The notes beneath the pieces were generated by a model. That model did no database searches. It worked only from the letters and a program-made list of their open reading frames with translations, and was not told the DNA's origin. Shown here one piece after another: positions 1 to 4,639 of a DNA stretch of 6,133 nt. The stretch's first letter is position 1, and every line of letters starts with the position of its first letter. The stretch covers positions 1 through 6,133 of the forward strand of contig JAIRZX010000311.1 in the NCBI GenBank assembly GCA_031267005.1, written 5' to 3'. Source of the stretch: Deltaproteobacteria bacterium (lineage in GTDB: Bacteria; Desulfobacterota; Desulfarculia; Adiutricales; Adiutricaceae). A program made the translations under genes and the position numbers.

Positions 1-87
1 GTAAACGTAGCCTTCGGTCCTCAGTTGAGAAAAATTGGCTATGTTGATGCCAATTTCCGGGATATCCGGACCGACAGCGTTCGTCAT
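1..87 (-). CDS. N-terminus of an AAA-ATPase-like protein (3' part outside window)
   Basis: The first 29 codons of a gene run leftward out of the window from an ATG at 87. The visible residues include GINIANFSQLRTEGYVY, which matches the opening of the AAA-ATPase-like family (Pfam AAA-ATPase_like, usually followed by VDKT and a C-terminal PD-(D/E)XK nuclease-like domain). In that family the pattern is G-I-x-x-F-x-x-L-R-x-E-x-Y-x-Y close to the N-terminus, which is what is seen here. A good ribosome site (GGGAGGA) lies about 5 nt before the ATG, and no upstream in-frame alternative is needed. The Walker A motif would lie beyond the edge, so the ATPase itself cannot be confirmed. Biological roles in this family are poorly defined. 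It probably belongs to the chromosome flanking the mobile element. Confidence 0.72.
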   Translation of the reverse strand, partial: MTNAVGPDIPEIGINIANFSQLRTEGYVY

Positions 88-163
88 GAGTTCCTCCCGG
101 GTGCCCTGGACTGCCTGGAGCCGATCGACCGGAGGACGGCATTCCGTCCCGAAGTGATTTTTA

Positions 164-192
164 ATTGTACATTAATTGAACGCCGGAAGCAA
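164..192 (-). promoter_or_regulatory. Candidate sigma70 promoter for the AAA-ATPase-like gene
   Basis: On the minus strand the site reads TTGCTT (187-192), a 17-bp spacer, then TACAAT (164-169), which is 5 of 6 to the -10 consensus. Initiation near 157 would give a leader of about 70 nt ending at the ribosome site of the ATG at 87. Two copies of TTAATTG, at 161-167 and 172-178 and 11 bp apart, overlap the -10 and spacer, and could be a regulator site or just AT-rich filler. The -35 match is only 3 of 6, so the call is tentative. Confidence 0.4.
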
Positions 193-385
193 TTTGAAGG
201 AGGGGCTGGGAGGAGGAAAAGGGGGGGCGTCAGAATTCCAGCCCGGTTTTGGAGGGGATTCCTGACCAAGCCTAACCACCCATTCATTCATTAAAGGATG
301 ACGTCGCCATAATAATTCGGAAGGTTAGCCTGGCTTGTGAGCAACAGCGATAGAACACGTGAGAATAATCAGGTATTATCGGGAC

Positions 386-420
386 AATTATATATAATTA
401 AAAATAATTAAACTTAATTA
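386..420. repeat. Helically phased AATTA array
   Basis: AATTA occurs at 386-390, 396-400, 406-410 and 416-420, an exact 10-bp spacing close to one DNA turn. The last three copies are TAATTA. The left part, 386-399, is also a perfect 14-bp palindrome (AATTATATATAATT). The tract stands out sharply from the surrounding GC-rich DNA. It ends 2 bp before a perfect TTGACA, so it occupies the place of an UP element for the RNA polymerase alpha subunit. It could also bend DNA or bind a nucleoid protein such as IHF or an H-NS-like silencer, or the integrase. The function is inferred and only the arrangement is seen. Confidence 0.55.
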
Positions 421-422
421 GA

Positions 423-452
423 TTGACAGTCGTTCACGGGATAAGGTATCCG
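423..452 (+). promoter_or_regulatory. Promoter/operator-like module, copy A
   Basis: A perfect TTGACA (423-428) is followed after 18 bp by TATCCG (447-452), a weak -10. The AT-rich phased array lies directly upstream. The -10 region is built around GGATAAGGTATCC (439-451), whose arms GGATA and TATCC are inverted repeats around 3 bp. The same arrangement, at the same spacing from TTGAC, appears on the minus strand at 2994-3023. Transcription would enter the TPR remnant and could reach the integrase at 855. The poor -10 may mean it needs an activator or is repressed. Confidence 0.35.
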
Positions 453-783
453 TCTGGCAAACGCCCTGGCAGGCCTGGGCGACTTCGCCGCCGCCCGGGA
501 CGATTTCGAGCAGTGGAGAAAGCCCGCAGGAGGCTCCTCGGGCAGGAGCACCCCGACACACTGGCCGCCCGCACCGAATTGGCCAACGTCCTGTACTTGC
601 AGGGCAACTCCGCCGCAACCAGGGACATGCCGACGGCCGATCTCGGGGCCTGGGAGTAGGATCAAGGGGCCGGAACACCCGCAAACCCGAACCTTCCTCA
701 ACAACTTAGCAACGGTCCTGAGCAACTTGGGCGACTGCGCCGACGCGAGGGACATTTTCGCGCGGCTCTTTAGTCCGAGCTAG
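445..783 (+). pseudogene. Decayed TPR (kinesin-light-chain-type) gene fragment
   Basis: Three tetratricopeptide repeats can be read, but not in one frame. Repeat 1 (LANALAGLGDFAAARDDFEQ) is in the frame starting 454. Repeat 2 (LGQEHPDTLAARTELANVLY, then LQGN) is in the frame of 513. Repeat 3 (GPEHPQTRTFLNNLATVLSN, then LGDCADARDIF) returns to the first frame and ends at a TAG at 781-783. The L-A motif of each repeat starts at 454, 579 and 706, i.e. 125 and 127 bases apart, against 126 for the 42-residue period of kinesin-light-chain TPRs. A -1 shift near 510 and a +1 shift near 610-660 therefore broke the gene. The G-x-E-H-P-x-T signature is diagnostic of this TPR subtype. No start codon or ribosome site is present, so it is a fragment, probably of a protein-interaction scaffold. 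Confidence 0.75.
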
Positions 784-854
784 AAATAACCGATACTTTA
801 ACAGGGTGCCTAAACCCCGGATTTACCGAAAAGATACTGACGGAGGTCCTGAGT

Positions 855-1925
855 ATGAGTCGAATCAATGTCAAGAAGTACAAGGGCGTTTTCTACCGGG
901 AAGTGACGGCCCACGACAGCCCGAGGGCTGACAGGTCGTTCGACATATGCTGGTATGAGGACGGGAAGAAGATGTGGCTCACTACCGGGCGCGCCTCCGA
1001 GGGCATGACCGCCGAAGAGTCCTCCAAGATAAGGATGGAGATACTCACTAAGCCCAAGGACGAGAAGCAGAACCTGACGGTCGACAAGGTCCTGGATCTC
1101 TGGGAGAAAGCCAAGTCGTCCCGGCAGGTCAGCTCCAGAATCAACATTCACCTCCGCCCCGCGCTGGGCAAGCTCAAGATGAGCGAACTCACCACGCCGC
1201 ACGTGGAGGCGATAGTCTCCGAGCTGCTTGCAACGGGCAGAAGCCCCATGACGGCCAACATAGCGGCGAACACTCTCTCCGCCGCGATCAACAACGCCTC
1301 CAGGCTGGGCCTGTGGGAGGGGAAGAACCCGGCGAGCAAGGCGGCGGGCTTGCGGTTGCCCAAACTCAACAACAAGGGCGAGCGCTACTTCACCAAGGAG
1401 GAGGCCGACTCGCTCATCAACGAGCTGGGTCGGCACTCATCCTGGTGGGCGGACGCCGCGTCGGTGAGCCTCTACACGGGGGCGAGGCTCACCGAAATCT
1501 ACAGGATGCGGGCGGCGGACCTGGACGAGGAGTCCGGGACCATCATGATCACGGCTAAGGGCGGGGGCCGGGAGCCCCTGCTCCTGGTCAAGGAGGCAAC
1601 GGAGATACTACTTAACAGGATAAAGACCGAGCCCAGGGCGGACGGACTCATCTTCGGGAGGCGACGCAGCGATACCATTCAAAAGGTCATCGCCGACCTC
1701 GGCCTGAACGCCGGGGTCACCGACCCCCGGCAGAAGGCGTGGTTCCACACCTTCCGCCACACGTTCGCCTCCTGGCTGGTCCAGAACGGCGCGGACCTCT
1801 ACACGGTGCAGAAGCTGATGCGCCACAAGAACATCATGATGACCCAGCGCTACGCCCACCTGCGCCCCAGCGACCAGCGGGAAAAGCTGGAGATCATCCG
1901 CGCCATCATGAATCCGAAGGACTAG
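855..1925 (+). CDS. int: Tyrosine recombinase / phage-type integrase
   Basis: This 356-aa site-specific recombinase would catalyse integration and excision of the element by strand exchange at att sites. It has the usual three-part layout: an N-terminal arm-binding-like segment (about 1-70), a SAM-like core-binding domain (about 73-160) and a C-terminal catalytic domain (about 175-345). The full catalytic set is visible: R211 in TGARLTE, K235 in TAKGG, H298 and R301 in FHTFRH, H324 in LMRHKN and the nucleophile Y333 in QRYAHL. Length is normal for the family. The start ATG has GGAGGT 7 nt upstream (842-847). No good promoter is obvious between 784 and 854. The 3' end overlaps the convergent HTH gene by 20 bp with no terminator between. 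No tRNA target site is visible beside it. The N-terminus resembles deltaproteobacterial prophage integrases as I recall them; that is a recollection, not a search result. Confidence 0.95.
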   Translation: MSRINVKKYKGVFYREVTAHDSPRADRSFDICWYEDGKKMWLTTGRASEGMTAEESSKIRMEILTKPKDEKQNLTVDKVLDLWEKAKSSRQVSSRINIHLRPALGKLKMSELTTPHVEAIVSELLATGRSPMTANIAANTLSAAINNASRLGLWEGKNPASKAAGLRLPKLNNKGERYFTKEEADSLINELGRHSSWWADAASVSLYTGARLTEIYRMRAADLDEESGTIMITAKGGGREPLLLVKEATEILLNRIKTEPRADGLIFGRRRSDTIQKVIADLGLNAGVTDPRQKAWFHTFRHTFASWLVQNGADLYTVQKLMRHKNIMMTQRYAHLRPSDQREKLEIIRAIMNPKD

Positions 1926-2379
1926 GAATCTCGCGCTCGCGGGGCGGGCGCGTGACCATGTCCAGGTTGTACCGCTCGGCGGCGTCGTGCTTCCTCTTCA
2001 GGTTCTCCACCTCGTCCGCCTTCAGATGGGTATAGGCGTGGACCGAGCTGTAGGGGATGCCCAGGACCTGGGAGGTCTTGTTGATCGAAACTCCTGCCTC
2101 CTTCATCTCCATGATGCGTTGGTAGTCAACGTAGTTCTTGAAATACTTCTTGTGCTTCTTGAAGGGCCTGGCCGCTTCGGCGTCAGAGAGCGACGCCTGG
2201 GACCCGACAGTTGCCTTCAGGCTGTCTATATCCTCGCGGAACTCAAGGAGTATCTTGTTGGTGTCCGGGAGCCACTGTCCCACGAGCCGGGACAGGATGA
2301 CGAACTGCAACTCCCGATGATCGTTCTCGAGCTTCGCCACGCGGGCCAGCAAAGCAGTGAGCACGGGGTTCTCTTCCAT
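1906..2379 (-). CDS. Small coiled-coil/helix-turn-helix DNA-binding protein, candidate element regulator
   Basis: A 157-aa protein. Residues 6-60 are heptad-rich and likely helical, possibly a dimerising coiled coil. Residues 71-85 are basic and aromatic. Residues 86-119 form a homeodomain-like helix-turn-helix of the resolvase/transposase kind: Y-x-R-I-M-x-M-K-E-A-G-V-S-I, then T-S-Q-V-L-G-I-P-Y-S-S-V-H-A-Y. The tail is charged. No catalytic residues of a recombinase are seen, so a transcription regulator or excisionase-like accessory role is inferred. The gene faces the integrase, the classic position of a lysogeny or excision control gene. Its near-consensus promoter carries a palindrome and lies so close to the ATG that the SD-like GAGG (2387-2390) may not be transcribed. 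A GTG at codon 6, preceded by GGAAGAG, is an alternative start. Exact family unrecognised. Confidence 0.75.
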   Translation of the reverse strand: MEENPVLTALLARVAKLENDHRELQFVILSRLVGQWLPDTNKILLEFREDIDSLKATVGSQASLSDAEAARPFKKHKKYFKNYVDYQRIMEMKEAGVSINKTSQVLGIPYSSVHAYTHLKADEVENLKRKHDAAERYNLDMVTRPPREREIPSPSDS

Positions 2380-2391
2380 TGGTCAGCCTCA

Positions 2392-2420
2392 CTTATACTC
2401 CCCTCCGAGGGGGGTGTCAA
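2392..2420 (-). promoter_or_regulatory. Near-consensus sigma70 promoter with internal operator-like palindrome
   Basis: On the minus strand: TTGACA (2415-2420), a 17-bp spacer, then TATAAG (2392-2397), 11 of 12 consensus positions at ideal spacing. The spacer holds an inverted repeat, CCCCTC (2400-2405), 1 bp, GAGGGG (2407-2412), on the plus strand. A protein bound there would block RNA polymerase directly. Initiation is expected near 2383-2386, only about 4-7 nt before the ATG at 2379, so the transcript would be almost leaderless, as for some phage repressor mRNAs. The palindrome is very GC-rich, so chance is not excluded. Confidence 0.7.
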
Positions 2421-2455
2421 GCTCAATCGTAAAAAATGTGCGGGCCGAGTTATTA

Positions 2456-2968
2456 CTAATCAACGATGGTGATCCCGTCCACGGGACCGGGCTTCTCCGG
2501 GGGCTTCCTCGGCTTGGAACGAGGGTGCAGGGTCTCGATGTAGGGGTTCTCCTGCGAACTCGTGGCTAAGAAAGTCGACGGGAACTTCTTCCCCTGCACC
2601 TCCGGCCAGCACGGGTCGCGCTTCCCCCACTCGGGGACCATGATCATTTTCCCCACATTGCGCATAACCCCTGCGGTGAGCGAGCCAAGTTCGACGTAAT
2701 AGCCCTCGATCCTGTTGACGAAGTAGACCCGGTACTTATCTGGGTTTCCCATGTCGGAACCCAACTGCTCCCTGAGGTACTTGAAGTACCCCGCCGCCAC
2801 CTTTTGCGCGGCCCGGTAGGCGTTATGCTGTTCCGCGTGGAACCCAATCGAAAGCGGTATCCAGTCGGGATGCAACATATTCTGGAGCGTGACCCACATG
2901 TTGAAGGGGTAGTAGGGCTCGGCCAACAGCGCTGGGTAGTTCTTCTCGGTCTGCGTTATCAGTTCCAT
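2456..2968 (-). CDS. Orphan protein of 170 aa, paralogue of the 4640-5152 gene
   Basis: I do not recognise the family. The protein is soluble, aromatic-rich and without signal peptide or membrane segment. It shares a spaced motif set with the product of 4640-5152: P-F at 21-22 with W25, I-G-F at 41-43, G-Y-F-x-Y at 60-64, P76 and Y79, V-x-F-V-x-R at 81-86, V-P-x-W at 111-114 and W-P at 121-122. Both are 170 aa, and the 76-86 block falls at identical positions, so they derive from one ancestor. The C-terminal 40 residues differ: here they are Pro/Lys-rich (SKPRKPPEKPGP), probably flexible, and end in ITIVD. The start ATG follows AAGGAGGAG (2976-2984). A promoter-like module (2994-3023) lies just upstream, so it may be transcribed separately from the genes before it. 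It is the last gene of the minus-strand cluster. Confidence 0.8.
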   Translation of the reverse strand: MELITQTEKNYPALLAEPYYPFNMWVTLQNMLHPDWIPLSIGFHAEQHNAYRAAQKVAAGYFKYLREQLGSDMGNPDKYRVYFVNRIEGYYVELGSLTAGVMRNVGKMIMVPEWGKRDPCWPEVQGKKFPSTFLATSSQENPYIETLHPRSKPRKPPEKPGPVDGITIVD

Positions 2969-2993
2969 AAGATAGCTCCTCCTTATAGAACTA

Positions 2994-3023
2994 TGGATAC
3001 CATATCCGATAAGCTGGAGTCAA
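2994..3023 (-). promoter_or_regulatory. Promoter/operator-like module, copy B
   Basis: The minus strand reads TTGACT (3018-3023), N10, GGATATGGTATCC (2995-3007), then A, so TATCCA falls 18 bp after the -35. Copy A at 423-452 has TTGACA, N10 and GGATAAGGTATCC: 5 of 6 and 12 of 13 matches at the same spacing. The TGA stop of the 156-aa gene lies inside TTGACT. Initiation near 2987 would give a leader of about 18 nt that just includes the ribosome site of the 170-aa gene. The -10 is poor (3 of 6), so activity probably depends on a regulator. Confidence 0.4.
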
Positions 3024-3490
3024 TAGATTATAAAACGGGCGGAGTCCGGGCAGTACCACTCCACATGCTTTCCCCAGCGCAAGGCGGACATGGGCCCGAA
3101 GCGGGCCACGAACTCCGTCAGCTGTTCATGGCTGGGCCAGTTGGCCATTTCCGAGGGCAGGTCGTCTTCATCGCCCAGCCAATCCGCACCCTCCGAACGC
3201 ATGAACTCGCGCCAGTCTTCCACGAGCCTGAACCTGTTGGCCGGGTACAGGAGCCCAGGGAAGTCGAAGACGTCCACCGCGTGCCACTCCCCGTCGTCCA
3301 AGCTCCGATCCCAAGCCTCCCCCCAGCGCTCTTCCATATCCATGCGGTTGTAGAGGAAAAGTTTTTCACATGCCCGAAGCCCGCGCACGCAACGGTCGTC
3401 CTCGTAGACCGGGTCCTCCAGGCAGAGGTTGCCGTCCTCGTCGATCCAAAAGAACGGATCGCCGCACTCGTTCTCTTCAAACCAGCCCAT
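3020..3490 (-). CDS. Very acidic, tryptophan-rich orphan protein of 156 aa
   Basis: No family recognised. By my count it has about 37 Asp/Glu against about 15 Lys/Arg, a strongly negative protein, with 10 Trp (about 6 percent), many beside acidic residues (EEW-like and DW pairs). The N-terminus is M-G-W-F-E-E-N-E, followed by an F-F-W-I-D-E-D-G-N-L-C-L-E strand-like segment. There is no signal peptide or membrane helix. Strong acidity with small size is a feature of DNA-mimic proteins (Ocr, ArdA-type), but I see no ArdA or Ocr sequence motif, so that is only a possibility. The ribosome site is ideal (AAAGGAGGTG, 6 nt from ATG) and is preceded at once by a 10-bp perfect stem-loop, so efficient, possibly regulated, translation is likely. 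The stop codon overlaps promoter-like module B. Confidence 0.78.
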   Translation of the reverse strand: MGWFEENECGDPFFWIDEDGNLCLEDPVYEDDRCVRGLRACEKLFLYNRMDMEERWGEAWDRSLDDGEWHAVDVFDFPGLLYPANRFRLVEDWREFMRSEGADWLGDEDDLPSEMANWPSHEQLTEFVARFGPMSALRWGKHVEWYCPDSARFIIY

Positions 3491-3504
3491 AAGACACCTC
3501 CTTT

Positions 3505-3528
3505 CGGGCGGGGCCCAAGCCCCGCCCG
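3505..3528 (-). promoter_or_regulatory. Stem-loop directly upstream of the ribosome site of the 156-aa gene
   Basis: Arms CGGGCGGGGC (3505-3514) and GCCCCGCCCG (3519-3528) are perfectly complementary over 10 bp with a 4-nt loop. In the minus-strand mRNA the stem ends exactly where AAAGGAGGTG begins, about 14 nt before the ATG. No U-run follows on either strand, so it is not a standard intrinsic terminator. A role in mRNA processing, 5'-end protection or translation control is inferred. The same layout occurs before the 214-aa gene. Confidence 0.6.
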
Positions 3529-3550
3529 TACGGGATGGGGAAGCCCGCGC

Positions 3551-3940
3551 CTACGCCTTGATTACCTTGGCGACGTCGTTCAGCGTCCTTACGGGGAGCG
3601 TCACAGGCAAACGCATCACCACATGGAAGCTCTCGCCCGTCCGCTTGCCCTCGGTAATGGAGACGACGATCTGGCCGCGACCGGACCGGACGCCCCGGCG
3701 CCCGGTCGGCCTCTCGCGGTTAACGTCGAAGCGCATGATCCGAGTCCCGTTGTAACCGACGCGTTCCCGGAGGTGAACAGGGAACCTATTGACATACTCC
3801 TGAGCCTCCTTGCGGCTCAGGCCGTACTCGACAGTGGCGGCGTCGGATCCGTCGGCGGGTTTGATTATCCTGGCCCGGAAGCCCTGCGCCTTGCAGAGGT
3901 CGCGCAGGGCCCGCGCCAAGTCAACGTAGGTTTCTATCAT
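3551..3940 (-). CDS. Orphan basic protein of 129 aa
   Basis: Not recognised. The N-terminal 50 residues look like an alpha/beta unit with a helix (about 3-19), strand (22-27) and helix (41-52). A basic Gly/Arg stretch (R-E-R-P-T-G-R-R-G-V-R-S-G-R-G-Q, 75-90) follows, then strands (IVVSITEG; FHVVMRLPVTLPV) and a closing helix. Arg and Lys are abundant, so nucleic-acid binding is possible but unproved. The ATG is 3 bp after the stop of the 214-aa gene, and its SD-like sequence (AGGGGGTAGG) covers that stop. This implies translational coupling and a shared job or complex. The next gene starts after a 60-bp gap containing a stem-loop. Confidence 0.75.
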   Translation of the reverse strand: MIETYVDLARALRDLCKAQGFRARIIKPADGSDAATVEYGLSRKEAQEYVNRFPVHLRERVGYNGTRIMRFDVNRERPTGRRGVRSGRGQIVVSITEGKRTGESFHVVMRLPVTLPVRTLNDVAKVIKA

Positions 3941-3943
3941 GCC

Positions 3944-4588
3944 CTACCCCCTGACCCGGCGCGGCTCCGGGGACTTAAAGCCCAGGGCCTCCAGCGCTTT
4001 GAGCGTCTTCGGGAGCGGAATCTCGCAGACCTCGCGGCGACGGTCCTCCAGGTAGAGCTGGCGGAACGTCACGTAGAGTCTGTAGGCGCCGATTTTGAAG
4101 GCGATCTCCACGGAGTTCTGGACCATCCAGTTCTCGACGTGCTCGTAAATCTCGGAGAACGCGTCCGGACCGAACATGGACCCGCAGTCCGCGTTGCGTC
4201 CGGCCTCGTCCCCGTCGTCCGGGTCGGCCCCCGCGTAGCGCAGGGCCGTGTTGACCAGGCTCCTGTGGCCGTCCCAGTCCAAGTCCAAGGGGTTGCCGCC
4301 GTAGTCGACCAGCCCGGCGACCCAGCCGCAAGCGGCCTCGCGGGCTATCGCCTTCTCGTCCAAGTAGCGCTCGAGCTCGCTGTCCTGGGTGAGCAGGCGC
4401 TTCAACTCGGGGCAGTCGCCGAAGAGCAGGTTGAACTCCGACGGCGTGCCGCGCGCCCGCACCGTCGTCACGTACGCTTCGCCGTCGTTCAGCCAGTGCT
4501 CCTCGGTTACCCAGACGTCGTCCACGTAACCCGCGATGCTCTTGCCGATGGCCTCGGCTATCTCCACGTCGGTTATCCTGTGCGTCAT
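3944..4588 (-). CDS. Orphan acidic protein of 214 aa
   Basis: Not recognised. The first 20 residues (D-V-E-I-A-E-A-I-G-K-S-I-A) form an amphipathic helix. An aromatic/acidic part follows (21-45), then a charged helical middle (58-90, L-K-R-L-L, E-L-E-R-Y-L-D-E-K). An Asp/Gly-rich loop at 120-135 (ADPDDGDEAG) resembles a calcium-loop composition but does not fit an EF-hand. Helices and strands at 143-182 and an Arg-rich tail (PEPRRVRG) complete it. Four Cys (59, 87, 135, 188) are scattered and do not form a zinc-finger spacing. There is no signal peptide or transmembrane helix. The ribosome site AAAGGAG lies 8-14 nt before the ATG, directly after a stem-loop. It is co-transcribed and apparently coupled with the 129-aa gene. 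Confidence 0.78.
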   Translation of the reverse strand: MTHRITDVEIAEAIGKSIAGYVDDVWVTEEHWLNDGEAYVTTVRARGTPSEFNLLFGDCPELKRLLTQDSELERYLDEKAIAREAACGWVAGLVDYGGNPLDLDWDGHRSLVNTALRYAGADPDDGDEAGRNADCGSMFGPDAFSEIYEHVENWMVQNSVEIAFKIGAYRLYVTFRQLYLEDRRREVCEIPLPKTLKALEALGFKSPEPRRVRG

Positions 4589-4603
4589 GGCTCTCTCCTT
4601 TCA

Positions 4604-4627
4604 GGGGGCCCGGTTTCCCGGACCCCC
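4604..4627 (-). promoter_or_regulatory. Stem-loop with GAAA loop upstream of the ribosome site of the 214-aa gene
   Basis: In the minus-strand mRNA, GGGGGUCCGG (4627-4618) pairs with CCGGGCCCCC (4613-4604) over 10 bp with one G-U pair, closed by GAAA (4617-4614), a stable GNRA tetraloop. UGAAAGGAG with the Shine-Dalgarno sequence follows immediately. There is no U-run, so termination is unlikely. It lies between the stop at 4640 and the ATG at 4588 and matches the placement of the stem-loop at 3505-3528. Confidence 0.62.
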
Positions 4628-4639
4628 GGTTTGACGTTG

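Larger units (their letters stand above)
88..444. other. Non-coding intergenic region between the AAA-ATPase-like gene and the TPR remnant
   Basis: No convincing gene is visible in these 357 bases. Open frames here lack ribosome sites or family resemblance. The region holds a candidate minus-strand promoter (164-192), a small perfect stem-loop in the presumed leader of the left gene (GGACGG at 134-139, CATT loop, CCGTCC at 144-149), a G-rich tract on the plus strand (199-227, ending in seven consecutive G), a (CATT)3 run at 281-292, the phased AT array at 386-420 and the start of a plus-strand promoter-like module at 423. No tRNA or other RNA gene was recognised. Confidence 0.6.

Noticed and set aside
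120..135. DCGD-rich loop of the 214-aa protein (residues 120-135) as a calcium-binding EF-hand
   Set aside because: These coordinates are residue numbers of the 3944-4588 product. The acidic spacing does not fit the 12-residue EF-hand pattern and flanking helices are not evident.
199..227. G-quadruplex in the plus strand
   Set aside because: G-runs are present, but one loop of about 10 bases and only two-base tiers in the middle make a canonical quadruplex unlikely.
423..659. Plus-strand 78-codon frame as an intact small gene
   Set aside because: Only its middle matches a TPR; both ends are out-of-frame readings of neighbouring repeats, and no ribosome site precedes the TTG start.
784..854. 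Attachment site or tRNA gene next to the integrase
   Set aside because: No tRNA arm or T-loop motif and no visible direct repeat. The other element end is outside the window, so an att core cannot be defined.
810..1436. Minus-strand open frame of 208 codons opposite the integrase
   Set aside because: The integrase on the plus strand has a complete catalytic set; this frame has no recognisable domain.
2421..2455. Intrinsic terminator after the 170-aa gene, because of a run of six T on the minus strand
   Set aside because: No stable stem precedes the T-run; the GGCCCGC segment does not pair with a nearby arm.
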